Source: Amblyomma americanum (lineage: Eukaryota; Arthropoda; Arachnida; Ixodida; Ixodidae). Taken from it: a DNA stretch of 64,000 nt. This document shows, piece after piece, positions 49,320-61,900 of this stretch (positions are counted from its first letter, which is position 1; each line of letters starts with the position of its first letter). The translations under genes were made by a program, and so were the position numbers. Below the pieces are notes generated by a model that searched no databases, was not told where the DNA came from, and saw only the letters and a program-made list of their open reading frames with translations. The DNA lies in assembly GCF_052857255.1 (NCBI RefSeq), contig NC_135504.1, positions 140,580,121-140,644,120 of the forward strand, in the 5' to 3' direction.

Positions 49320-52300
49320 CTCCGCGCTGAAGAAACTCCGTGTAGGAGAAACTCCGTGTGGGAGAAACTTCGCGTTGGAGAAACGGCGCGTTGGAGAAAC
49401 TCCGCGCTTGAAACACACCGCGCTGGAAAAACTCCGCGATGGAGAAAGTCCGCGTTGGAGAAGGTCCGCGTTGGAGAAAGTCCGCGTTGGAGAAACTCCG
49501 CGATGATATAGTCCGCGTTTTTCACCTTGAAGTTATGAACCAACAAGCCCAAGCATATACACTTCTGAGAAAATCCGCGCTGGAGAAACTCCGCGTTGGA
49601 TAAACTCCGCGCTGGAGAAACTCCGCGACGGACAAACTCCGCGGTGAAGAAACTCCGCGTTGGTGATGATAGTCCGCGTTGGAGAAAAGTCCGCGTTGGA
49701 GAAAAGTCCGCGCTGGAGAAACTCTACGCTGGAGAAACTCCGCACTGGAGCAACTCCGCGTTGGAGAAACTCCGCGCTGGAGAAACTCCGCGCTGGAGAA
49801 ACTTCACGATGGTGAAACTCCGTGTTTGAGAAACTCCGCGACGGAGAAACTCAGCGCTGGAGTAACTCCACGCTGGAGAAACTCCGTGTTGGAGAAACTC
49901 GGTGTTGGAGAAACTCCGCGCTTGAAAAACTCCGCGCTGGAGAAACTGCGCGCTGGAAAAACACCGCGATGGAGAAACTCCGCGTTGGTGAAAGTCCGCG
50001 TTGGTGAAAAGTCCGCGTTGGAGAAAAGTCCGTTTTGGAGAAAAGTCAGCGCTGGAGAAACTCCACACTGGAAAACCTCCGCGCTGGAAAACTCCGCGCT
50101 GGAGAAACTCTGCGTTGGAGAAAGTCCCCGTCGGAGAAGGTCCGCGTTGCAGAAAGTCCGCGTTGGAGAAACTCCGTGTTGTAGAAACTCCGCCTTGGAG
50201 AAACTTCGCGTTGAAGAAACGGCGCGTTGAAGATACTCCGCGTTGGAGAAACTCCGCGCTTGAAACACACCGCGCTGGAAAAACTCCGCGTTTGAGAATG
50301 TCCGCGTTGGAGAAGGTCCGCGTTGGAGAAAGTCCGCGTTGGAGAAAGTCCGCGTTGGAGAAACTCCGCGTTGAAGAAAGTCCGCGTTGGAGAAAGTCCG
50401 CGCTGGAGAAACTCCGCGTTGTATAAACTCCGCGCTGGAGAAACTCCGCGATGGAGAAACTCCGCGACGGACAAACTCCGCGATGGAGAAACTCCGTGTT
50501 GGAGAAAAGTCCGATCTGGAGAAACTCTACGCTGGAGAAACTCCGCACTGGAGAAACTCCGCGCTGGAGAAACTCCGTGCTGCATAAAATCTGCGCTGGA
50601 GAAACTCCGGGCTGGAGAAACTCCGCGCTGTAGAAACTCCGTGCTGGACAAACTCCGCGCGGAGAAACTCCGTGTTGGAGGAACTCCGCGCTGGAGAAAC
50701 TCCGTGCTGCATAAAATCTGCGCTGGAGAAACTCCGGGCTGGAGAAACTCCGCGCTGGAGAAACTCCGTGCTGGACAAACTCCGCGCTGGAGAAACTCCG
50801 TGTTGGAGAAACTCCGCGCTGGAGAAACTTCGCGTAGGAGAAACTGCGCGTTGGAGAAACTGCGCGTTGGAGAAACTCCGCGTTGGAGAAAGTCCGCGTT
50901 GGAGAAAGTCCGCGTTGGAGAAACTCCGCGCTGGAGAAACTCCGCGTTTGAGAAACTGCGAACTGGAGAAACTCCGCGATGGGGACACTCCGCGCTGGAG
51001 AAACTCCGCGCTGGAAAAACTCCGCGCTGGAGAAACTCCGTGTTGGAGAAGCTCCGTGTTGGGGAAACTTCGCGTTGGAGAAACGGCGCGTTGGAGAAGG
51101 TGCGCTTTGGAGAAAGCCCGCGTTGAAGAAACGGCGCGTTGAAGATACTCCGCGTTGGAGAAACTCCGCGCTTGAAACACACCGCGCTGGAGAAACTCCG
51201 CGTTGGAGAAAGTCCGCGTTGGAGAAGGTCCGCGTTGGAGAAAGTCCGCATTGGAGAAAGTCCGCGTTGAAGAAACTCCGCGTTGAAGAAAGTCCGCGTT
51301 GGAGAAAGTCCGCGCTGGAGAAACTCCGCGTTGTATAAACTCCGCGCTGGAGAAACTCCGCGATGGAGAAACTCCGCGACGGACAAACTCCGCGATGGAG
51401 AAACTCCGCGTTGGAGAAAAGTCCGCTCTGGAGAAACTCTACGCTGGAGAAACTCCGCACTGGAGAAACTCCGCGCTGGAGAAACTCCGTGCTGCATAAA
51501 ATCTGCGCTGGAGAAACTCCGGGCTGGAGAAAGCCCGCGTTGGAGAAGGTCCGCGTTGGAGAAAGTCCGCGTTGGAGAAAGTCCGCGTTGAAGAAAGTCC
51601 GCGTTAGAGAAAGTCCGCGCTGGAGAAACTCTGCGTTGGATAAACTCCGCGCTGGAGAAACTCCGCGATGGAGAAACTCCGCTTTGGTCAAAAGTCCGCG
51701 TTGGAGAAAAGTCCGCGTTGGAGAAAAGTCCGCGTTGGAGAAAAGTCAGCGCTGGAGAAACTCCACGCTGGAAAAACTCCGCGCTGGAGAAACTCCGCGC
51801 TGGAGAAGCTCTGCGCTGGAGAAACTCCGCGCTGGAAAATCTCCGCGATGGAGAAACTCCGCGTTGGTGAAAGTCCGCGTTGGAGAAATGTCCGCGTTGG
51901 AGAAAAGTCCGCTTTGGAGAAAAGTCAGTGCTGGAGAAACTCCACGCTGGAAAAACTCCGCGCTGGAGAAGCTCTGCGCTGGAGAAACTCCGAGTTGGAG
52001 AAACTGCACTGGAGAAGCTCAGCGTTTGAGAAACTCCGCACTGGAGAAAGTCCGTGTTAGCGAAACTCCGCGATGGAGCAACTCCTTGCTGGAGAAACTC
52101 CGACTTGGAGAAACTCCGCACTGGAGAAGCTGCGCGTTTGAGAAACTCCGCACTGGAGAAACTCCGCGTTTGAGAAACTCCGCGCTGGAGAAATTCCGGG
52201 CTGGAGAAACTCCGTGCTGGAGAAACTCCGCGCTGGATAAGCTCCGCGCTGGAGAAACTCCGTGTTGGAGAAACTCCGTGTTGGAGAAACTCCGTGTTGG

Positions 52301-54105
52301 AGAAACTCCACGCTGGAGAAACTTCGCGTTGGAGAAACTGAGCTTTGGAGAAACTCCGCGTTGGAAAAAGTCCGCGATGGAGAAACTCCGCGCTGGAGAA
52401 ACTCCGCGTTTGAGAAACTCCGAACTGGAGAAACTCCGCGATGGAGATACTCCGCGCTGGAGAAACTCCGCCTTGGAGAAACTTCGCTTTGAAGAAACGG
52501 CGCGTTGGAGAAACTCCGCGTTAGAGAAACTCCGCGCTTGAAACATACCGCGCTGGAGAAATTCTGCGTTGGAGAAAGTCCGCGTTGGAGAAACTCCGTG
52601 TTGTAGAAACTCCGCCTTGGAGAAACTTCGCGTTGAAGAAACGGCGCGTTGGAGATACTCCGCGTTGGAGAAACTCCGCGCTTGAAACACACCACGCTGG
52701 AGAAACTCCGCGTTGGAGAAAGTCCGCGTTGGAGAAGGTCCGCGTTGGAGAAAGTCCGCGTTGGAGAAACTCCGCGTTGAAGAAAGTCCGCGTTGGAGAA
52801 AGTCCGCGCTGGAGAAACTCCGCGTTGTATAAACTCCGCGCTGTAGAAACTCCGCGATGGAGAAACTCTACGCTGGAGAAACTCCGCACTGGAGCAACTC
52901 CGCGTTGGAGAAACTCCGCGCTGGAGAAACTCCGTGCTGCATAAAATCTGCGCTGGAGAAACTCCGGGCTGGAGAAACTCCGTGCTGGACAAACTCCGCG
53001 CTGTAGAAACTCCGTGTTGGAGAAACTCCGTGCTGGAGAAACTTCGCGTTGGAGAAACTGCGCGTTGGAGAAACTGCGCGTTGGAGAAACTCGGTGTTGG
53101 AGAAACTCCGCGCTGGAGATATTTCGCGTTGGAGAAACTCCGCGTTGAAGAAACTCCGCGTTGGTGAAAGTCTGCGTTGGAGAAAAGTCCGCGTTGGAGA
53201 AAAGTCCGCGTTGGAGAAACTCCGCGCTGGAGAAACTCCGTGCTGCATAAAATCTGCGCTGGAGAAACTCCGGGCTGGAGAAACTCCGTGCTGGAGAAAC
53301 TCCGTGCTGGACAAACTCCGCGCTGGAGAAACTCCGTGTTGGAGAAGCTCCGTGCTGGAGAAACTTCGCGCTGGAGAAACTCCGCGACGGAGAAACTCAG
53401 CGCTGGAGTAACTCCACGCTGGAGAAACTCCGTGTTGGAGAAACTCGGTGTTGGAGAAACTCCGCGCTGGAGATATTTCGCGTTGGAGAAACTCCGCGTT
53501 TAAGAAACTCCGCGTTGGTGAAAGTCTGCGTTGGAGAAAAGTCCGCGTTGGAGAAAAGTCCGCTTTGGAGAAAAGTCAGCGCTGGAGAATCCACGCTGGA
53601 AAAACTCCGCGCTGGAGAAGCTCCGCGCTGGAGAAACTCCGCGCTGGAGAAACTCCGAGTTGGAGAAACTCTGCACTGGAGAAGCTCTGCGTTTGAGAAA
53701 CTCCGCACTGGAGAAACTCCGTGTTTGAGAAACTCCGTGATGGAAAAACTCCGCGCTGGAGAAACTCCGAGTTGGAGAAACTCCGCACTGGAGAAGCTCC
53801 GCGTTTGAGAAGCTCCGCACTGGAGAAACTCCGCGTTTGAGAAACTCCGCGCTGGAGAAACTCCGGGCTGGAGAAACTCCGCAATGGAGACAATCCGCGC
53901 TGGAGAAACTCCGCGCTGAAGAAACTCCGTGTAGGAGAAACTCCGTGTGGGAGAAACTTCGCGTTGGAGAAACGGCGCGTTGGAGAAACTCCGCGCTTGA
54001 AACACACCGCGCTGGAAAAACTCCGCGATGGAGAAAGTCCGCGTTGGAGAAGGTCCGCATTGGAGAAAGACCGCGTTGGAGAAACTCCGCGATGAAGATA
54101 GTCCG
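49320..54105 (+). repeat. Higher-order block with insert 9
   Basis: Carries the insert at 49520-49566 and runs to the next insert flank, 4,590 bp further on. The part from 51.66 to 52.9 kb resembles 56.19-57.4 kb (offsets 4,524 and 4,507). The TTTGGTCAAAAG landmark is at about 51682. Just before the insert the unit is distorted to GCGATGATATAG, where the other copies have GATGAAGATAG. Confidence 0.72.
49520..49566 (+). other. 47-bp non-repeat insert, copy 9
   Basis: Ends ATACACTTCT (private C to A). The left flank is shortened to GCGATGATATAG. It belongs with copies 8 and 10 by its GCGGTGAAG right flank. Confidence 0.93.
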
Positions 54106-54109
54106 CGTT

Positions 54110-54156
54110 TTTCACCTTGAAGTTATGAACCAACAAGCCCAAGCATATACCCTTCT
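54110..54156 (+). other. 47-bp non-repeat insert, copy 10
   Basis: AACCAACAAG and ATACCC form with the GCGATGAAGATAG left flank. The next unit is GAGAAACTAAGCG, a private change. No further insert is seen in the last 9.8 kb. Confidence 0.93.
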
Positions 54157-55292
54157 GAGAAAATCCGCGCTGGAGAAACTAAGCGTTGGATAAACTCCGC
54201 GCTGGAGAAACTCCGCGACGGACAAACTCCGCGGTGAAGAAACTCCGCGTTGGTGATGATAGTCCGCGTTGGAGAAAAGTCCGCGTTGGAGAAAAGTCCG
54301 CGCTGGAGAAACTCTACGCTGGAGAAACTCCGCACTGGAGCAACTCCGCGTTGGAGAAACTCCGCGCTGGAGAAACTCCGCGCTGGAGAAACTTCACGAT
54401 GGTGAAACTCCGTGTTTGAGAAACTCCGCGACGGAGAAACTCAGCGCTGGAGTAACTCCACGCTGGAGAAACTCCGTGTTGGAGAAACTTGGTGTTGGAG
54501 AAACTCCGCGCTTGAAAAACTCCGCGCTGGAGAAACTGCGCGCTGGAAAAACTCCGCGATGGAGAAACTCCGCGCTGGAGAAACTCTGCGTTGGAGAAAG
54601 TCCCCGTCGGAGAAGGTCCGCGTTGCAGAAAGTCCGCGTTGGAGAAACTCCGTGTTGTAGAAACTCCGCCTTGGAGAAACTTCGCGTTGAAGAAACGGCG
54701 CGTTGAAGATACTCCGCGTTGGAGAAACTCCGCGCTTGAAACACACCGCGCTGGAAAAACTCCGCGTTGGAGAAAGTCCGCGTTGGAGAAGGTCCGCGTT
54801 GGAGAAAGTCCGCGTTGGAGAAAGTCCGCGTTGGAGAAACTCCGCGTTGAAGAAAGACCGCGTTGGAGAAAGTCCGCGCTGGAGAAACTCCGCGTTGTAT
54901 AAACTCCGCGCTGGAGAAACTCCGCGATGGAGAAACTCCGCGACGGACAAACTCCGCGATGGAGAAACTCCGTGTTGGAGAAAAGTCCGCTCTGGAGAAA
55001 CTCTACGCTGGAGAAACTCCGCACTGGAGAAACTCCGCTCTGGAGAAACTCCGTGCTGCATGAAATCTGCGCTGGAGAAACTCCGGGCTGGAGAAACTCC
55101 GCGCTGTAGAAACTCCGTGCTGGACAAACTCCGCGCGGAGAAACTCCGTGTTGGAGGAACCCCGCGCTGGAGAAACTCCGTGCTGCATAAAATCTGCGCT
55201 GGAGAAACACCGGGCTGGAGAAACTCCGCGCTGGAGAAACTCCGTGCTGGACAAACTCCGCGCTGGAGAAACTCCGTGTTGGAGAAACTCCG

Positions 55293-55484
55293 CGCTGGAG
55301 AAACTTCGCGTTGGAGAAACTGCGCGTTGGAGAAACTCCGCGTTGGAGAAAGTCCGCGTTGGAGAAAGTCCGCGTTGGAGAAACTCCGCGCTGGAGAAAC
55401 TTCGCGTTGGAGAAACTGCGCGTTGGAGAAACTCCGCGTTGGAGAAAGTCCGCGTTGGAGAAAGTCCGCGTTGGAGAAACTCCG
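55293..55484 (+). repeat. 96-bp (six-unit) tandem duplication
   Basis: The string with ACTTCGCG, ACTGCGCG, ACTCCGCG and two GTCCGCG units occurs twice in a row. ACTGCGCGTTGG starts at 55319 and again at 55415. The same doubling is copied near 59.70-59.87 kb, so it predates the 4,406-bp duplication. Confidence 0.78.
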
Positions 55485-58400
55485 CGCTGGAGAAACTCCG
55501 CGTTTGAGAAACTGCGAACTGGAGAAACTCCGCGATGGAGACACTCCGCGCTGGAGAAACTCCGCGCTGGAGAAACTCCGTGTTGGAGAAGCTCCGTGTT
55601 GGGGAAACTTCGCGTTGGAGAAACGGCGCGTTGGAGAAGGTGCGCTTTGGAGAAAGCCCGCGTTGAAGAAACGGCGCGTTGAAGATACTCCGCGTTGGAG
55701 AAACTCCGCGCTTGAAACACACCGCGCTGGAGAAACTCCGCGTTGGAGAAAGTCCGCGTTGGAGAAGGTCCGCGTTGAAGAAAGTCCGCGTTGGAGAAAG
55801 TCCGCGCTGGAGAAACTCCGCGTTGTATAAACTCCGCGCTGGAGAAACTCCGCGCTGGAGAAACTCCGCGACGGACAAACTCCGCGATGGAGAAACTCCG
55901 CGTTGGAGAAAAGTCCGCTCTGGAGAAACTCTACGCTGGAGAAACTCCGCACTGGAGAAACTCCGCGCTGGAGAAACTCCGTGCTGCATAAAATCTGCGC
56001 TGGAGAAACTCCGGGCTGGAGAAAGCCCGCGTTGGAGAAGGTCCGCGTTGGAGAAAGTCCGCGTTGGAGAAAGTCCGCGTTGAAGAAAGTCCGCGTTAGA
56101 GAAAGTCCGCGCTGGAGAAACTCTGCGTTGGATAAACTCCGCGCTGGAGAAACTCCGCGATGGAGAAACTCCGCGACGGACAAACTCCGCGATGGAGAAA
56201 CTCCGCTTTGGTCAAAAGTCCGCGTTGGAGAAAAGTCCGCGTTGGAGAAAAGTCAGCGCTGGAGAAACTCCACGCTGGAAAAACTCCGCGCTGGAGAATC
56301 TCCGCGCTGGAGAAGCTCTGCGCTGGAGAAACTCCGCGCTGGAAAATCTCCGCGATGGAGAAACTCCGCGTTGGTGAAAGTCCGCGTTGGAGAAAAGTCC
56401 GCGTTGGAGAAAAGTCCGCTTTGGAGAAAAGTCAGCGCTGGAGAAACTCCACGCTGGAAAAACTCCGCGCTGGTGAAGCTCCGCGCTGGAGAAGCTCTGC
56501 GCTGGAAAAACTCCGAGTTGGAGAAACTGCACTGGAGAAGCTCAGCGTTTGAGAAACTCCGCACTGGAGAAAGTCCGTGTTAGAGAAACTCCGCGATGGA
56601 GCAACTCCGCGCTGGAGAAACTCCGAGTTGGAGAAACTCCGCACTGGAGAAGCTGCGCGTTTGAGAAACTCCGCACTGGAGAAACTCCGCGTTTGAGAAA
56701 CTCCGCGCTGGAGAAATTCCGGGCTGGAGAAACTCCGTGCTGGAGAAACTCCGCGCTGGACAAACTCCGCGCTGGAGCAACTCCGTGTTGGAGAAACTCC
56801 GTGTTGGAGAAACTCCACGCTGGAGAAACTTCGCGTTGGAGAAACTGAGCTTTGGAGAAACTCCGCGTTGGAAAAAGTCCGCGATGGAGAAACTCCGCGC
56901 TGGAGAAACTCCGCGTTTGAGAAACTCCGAACTGGAGAAACTCCGCGATGGAGACACTCCGCGCTGGAGAAACTCCACCTTGGAGAAACTTCGCTTTGAA
57001 GAAACGGCGCGTTGGAGAAACTCCGCGTTAGAGAAACTCCGCGCTTGAAACACACCGCGCTGGAGAAATTCTGCGTTGGAGAAAGTCCGCCTTGGAGAAA
57101 CTCCGTGTTGTAGAAACTCCGCCTTGGAGAAACTTCGCGTTGAAGAAACGGCGCGTTGGAGATACTCCGCGTTGGAGAAACTCCGCGCTTGAAACACAGC
57201 ACGCTGGAGAAACTCCGCGTTGGAGAAAGTCCGCGTTGGAGAAGGTCCGCGTTGGAGAAAGTCCGCGTTGGAGAAACTCCGCGTTGAAGAAAGTCCGCGT
57301 TGGAGAAAGTCCGCGCTGGAGAAACTCCGCGTTGTATAAACTCCGCGCTGTAGAAACTCCGCGATGGAGAAACTCCGCGACGGACAAACTCCGCGATGGA
57401 GAAATTCCGCGTTGGAGAAATGTCCGCTCTGGAGAAACTCTACGCTGGAGAAACTCCGCACTGGAGCAACTCCGCTTTGGAGAAACTCCGCGCTGGAGAA
57501 ACTCCGTGCTGCATAAAATCTGCGCTGGAGAAACTCCGGGCTGGAGAAACTCCGCGCTGGAGAAACTCCGTGTTGGACAAACTCCGCGCTGGAGAAACTC
57601 CGTGTTGGAGAAACTCCGTGCTGGAGAAACTTCGCGTTGGAGAAACTGCGCGTTGGAGAAACTGCGCGTTGGAGAAACTCCGCGTTGGAGAAAGTCCGTG
57701 TTGGAGAAACTCGGTGTTGGAGAAACTCCGCGCTGGAGATATTTCGCGTTGGAGAAACTCCGCGTTGAAGAAACTCCGCGTTGGTGAAAGTACGCGTTGG
57801 AGAAACTCCGCGCTGGAGAAACTCCGTGCTGCATAAAATCTGCGCTGTAGAAACTCCGGGCTGGAGAAACTCCGCGCTGGAGAAACTCCGTGCTGGACAA
57901 ACTCCGCGCTGGAGAAACTCCGTGTTGGAGAAACTCCGTGCTGGAGAAACTTCGCGCTGGAGAAACTCCGCGACGGAGAAACTCAGCGCTGGAGTAACTC
58001 CACGCTGGAGAAACTCCGTGTTGGAGAAACTCGGTGTTGGAGAAACTCGGCGCTGGAGATATTTCGCGTTGGAGAAACTCCGCGTTGAAGAAAATCCGCG
58101 TTTGTGAAAGTCTGCGTTGGAGAAAAGTCCGCGTTGGAGAAAAGTCCGCGTTGGAGAAAAGTCCGCTTTGGAGAAAAGTCAGCGCTTGAGAATCCACGCT
58201 GGAAATACTCCGCGCTGGAGAAGCTCCGCGCTGGAGAAACTCCGCGCTGGAGAAACTCCGAGTTGGAGAAACTCTGCACTGGAGAAGCTCTGCGTTTGAG
58301 AAACTCCGCACTGGAAAAACTTCGTGTTTGAGAAACTCCGCGATGGAGAAACTCCGCGCTGAAGAAACTCTGCGACGGAGAAACTCAGCGCTGGAGTAAC

Positions 58401-58914
58401 TCCACGCTGGAGAAACTCCGTGTTGGAGAAACTCGGTGTTGGAGAAACTCCGCGCTTGAAAAACTCCGCGCTGGAGAAACTCCGCGCTGGAAAAACTCCG
58501 CGATGGAGAAACTCCGCGTTGGTGAAAGTCCGCGTTGGTGAAAAGTCCGCGTTGGAGAAAAGTCCGTTTTGGAGAAAAGTCAGCGCTGGAGAAACTCCAC
58601 GCTGGAAAACCTCCGCGCTGGAAAACTCCGCGCTGGAGAAACTCTGCGTTGGAGAAAGACCCCGTCGGAGAAGGTCCGCGTTGCAGAAAGTCCGCGTTGG
58701 AGAAACTCCGTGTTGTAGAAACTCCGCCTTGGAGAAACTTCGCGTTGAAGAAACGGCGCGTTGAAGATACTCCGCGTTGGAGAAACTCCGCGCTTGAAAC
58801 ACACCGCGCTGGAGAAACTCCGCGTTGGAGAAAGTCCGCGTTGGAGAAGGTCCGCGTTGGAGAAAGTCCGCGTTGGAGAAAGTCCGCGTTGGAGAAACTC
58901 CGCGTTGAAGACCG

Positions 58915-61900
58915 CGTTGGAGAAAGTCCGCGCTGGAGAAACTGCGCGCTGGAAAAACTCCGCGATGGAGAAACTCCGCGCTGGAGAAACTCTGCGTTGG
59001 AGAAAGTCCCCGTCGGAGAAGGTCCGCGTTGCAGAAAGTCCGCGTTGGAGAAACTCCGTGTTGTAGAAACTCCGCCTTGGAGAAACTTCGCGTTGAAGAA
59101 ACGGCGCGTTGAAGATACTCCGCGTTGGAGAAACTCCGCGCTTGAAACACACCGCGCTGGAAAAACTCCGCGTTGGAGAAAGTCCGCGTTGGAGAAGGTC
59201 CGCGTTGGAGAAAGTCCGCGTTGGAGAAAGTCCGCGTTGGAGAAACTCCGCGTTGAAGAAAGACCGCGTTGGAGAAAGTCCGCGCTGGAGAAACTCCGCG
59301 TTGTATAAACTCCGCGCTGGAGAAACTCCGCGATGGAGAAACTCCGCGACGGACAAACTCCGCGATGGAGAAACTCCGTGTTGGAGAAAAGTCCGCTCTG
59401 GAGAAACTCTACGCTGGAGAAACTCCGCACTGGAGAAACTCCGCTCTGGAGAAACTCCGTGCTGCATGAAATCTGCGCTGGAGAAACTCCGGGCTGGAGA
59501 AACTCCGCGCTGTAGAAACTCCGTGCTGGACAAACTCCGCGCGGAGAAACTCCGTGTTGGAGGAACCCCGCGCTGGAGAAACTCCGTGCTGCATAAAATC
59601 TGCGCTGGAGAAACACCGGGCTGGAGAAACTCCGCGCTGGAGAAACTCCGTGCTGGACAAACTCCGCGCTGGAGAAACTCCGTGTTGGAGAAACTCCGCG
59701 CTGGAGAAACTTCGCGTTGGAGAAACTGCGCGTTGGAGAAACTCCGCGTTGGAGAAAGTCCGCGTTGGAGAAAGTCCGCGTTGGAGAAACTCCGCGCTGG
59801 AGAAACTTCGCGTTGGAGAAACTGCGCGTTGGAGAAACTCCGCGTTGGAGAAAGTCCGCGTTGGAGAAACTGCGCGCTGGAAAAACTCCGCGATGGAGAA
59901 ACTCCGCGCTGGAGAAACTCTGCGTTGGAGAAAGTCCCCGTCGGAGAAGGTCCGCGTTGCAGAAAGTCCGCGTTGGAGAAACTCCGTGTTGTAGAAACTC
60001 CGCCTTGGAGAAACTCCGCGCTGGAGAAACTCCGCGTTTGAGAAACTGCGAACTGGAGAAACTCCGCGATGGAGACACTCCGCGCTGGAGAAACTCCGCG
60101 CTGGAGAAACTCCGTGTTGGAGAAGCTCCGTGTTGGGGAAACTTCGCGTTGGAGAAACGGCGCGTTGGAGAAGGTGCGCTTTGGAGAAAGCCCGCGTTGA
60201 AGAAACGGCGCGTTGAAGATACTCCGCGTTGGAGAAACTCCACGCTTGAAACACACCGCGCTGGAGAAACTCCGCGTTGGAGAAAGTCCGCGTTGGAGAA
60301 GGTCCGCGTTGGAGAAAGTCCGCATTGGAGAAAGTCCGCGTTGGAGAAACTCCGCGTTGAAGAAAGTCCGCGTTGGAGAAAGTCCGCGCTGGAGAAACTC
60401 CGCGTTGTATAAACTCCGCGCTGGAGAAACTCCGCGCTGGAGAAACTCCGCGACGGACAAACTCCGCGATGGAGAAACTCCGCGTTGGAGAAAAGTCCGC
60501 TCTGGAGAAACTCTACGCTGGAGAAACTCCGCACTGGAGAAACTCCGCGCTGGAGAAACTCCGTGCTGCATAAAATCTGCGCTGGAGAAACTCCGGGCTG
60601 GAGAAAGCCCGCGTTGGAGAAGGTCCGCGTTGGAGAAAGTCCGCGTTGGAGAAAGTCCGCGTTGAAGAAAGTCCGCGTTAGAGAAAGTCCGCGCTGGAGA
60701 AACTCTGCGTTGGATAAACTCCGCGCTGGAGAAACTCCGCGATGGAGAAACTCCGCGACGGACAAACTCCGCGATGGAGAAACTCCGCTTTGGTCAAAAG
60801 TCCGCGTTGGAGAAAAGTCCGCGTTGGAGAAAAGTCAGCGCTGGAGAAACTCCACGCTGGAAAAACTCCGCGCTGGAGAAACTCCGCGCTGGAGAAGCTC
60901 TGCGCTGGAGAAACTCCGCGCTGGAAAATCTCCGCGATGGAGAAACTCCGCGTTGGTGAAAGTCCGCGTTGGAGAAAAGTCCGCGTTGGAGAAAAGTCGG
61001 CTTTGGAGAAAAGTCAGCGCTGGAGAAACTCCACGCTGGAAAAACTCCGCGCTGGTGAAGCTCCGCGCTGGAGAAGCTCTGCGCTGGAAAAACTCCGAGT
61101 TGGAGAAACTGCACTGGAGAAGCTCAGCGTTTGAGAAACTCCGCACTGGAGAAAGCCCGTGTTAGAGAAACTCCGCGATGGAGCAACTCCGCGCTGGAGA
61201 AACTCCGAGTTGGAGAAACTCCGCACTGGAGAAGCTGCGCGTTTGAGAAACTCCGCACTGGAGAAACTCCGCGTTTGAGAAACTCCGCGCTGGAGAAATT
61301 CCGGGCTGGAGAAACTCCGTGCTGGAGAAACTCCGCGCTGGACAAACTCCGCGCTGGAGCAACTCCGTGTTGGAGAAACTCCGTGTTGGAGAAACTCCAC
61401 GCTGGAGAAACTTCGCGTTGGAGAAACTGAGCTTTGGAGAAACTCCGCGTTGGAAAAAGTCCGCGATGGAGAAACTCCGCGCTGGAGAAACTCCGCGTTT
61501 GAGAAACTCCGAACTGGAGAAACTCCGCGATGGAGACACTCCGCGCTGGAGAAACTCCACCTTGGAGAAACTTCGCTTTGAAGAAACGGCGCGTTGGAGA
61601 AACTCCGCGTTAGAGAAACTCCGCGCTTGAAACACACCGCGCTGGAGAAATTCTGCGTTGGAGAAAGTCCGCCTTGGAGAAACTCCGTGTTGTAGAAACT
61701 CCGCCTTGGAGAAACTTCGCGTTGAAGAAACGGCGCGTTGGAGATACTCCGCGTTGGAGAAACTCCGCGCTTGAAACACAGCACGCTGGAGAAACTCCGC
61801 GTTGGAGAAAGTCCGCGTTGGAGAAGGTCCGCGTTGGAGAAAGTCCGCGTTGGAGAAACTCCGCGTTGAAGAAAGTCCGCGTTGGAGAAAGTCCGCGCTG

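Larger units (their letters stand above)
54106..58914 (+). repeat. Higher-order block, partner of 58.9-63.3 kb
   Basis: Contains the last insert (54110-54156). The segment 54524-55469 matches 58930-59875 at offset 4,406. The segment 55487-55764 matches 60021-60298 at offset 4,534. After a 48-bp (three-unit) loss in this copy near 55770, the match to 60.38-63.27 kb continues at offset 4,582 until about 58684. Private variants shared by both copies include GTACGCG (57790 and 62372) and GTTTGTGAAAG near 58099 and 62681. Confidence 0.82.

Noticed and set aside
57028..60765. 1,245-codon open frame on the minus strand, the longest in the window
   Set aside because: It is a run of the stop-free 16-residue cycle of the satellite. 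Equally repetitive open frames exist in every other frame, the frame shifts at 17-, 15- and 14-bp units, and there is no non-repeat domain, promoter or intron signal.
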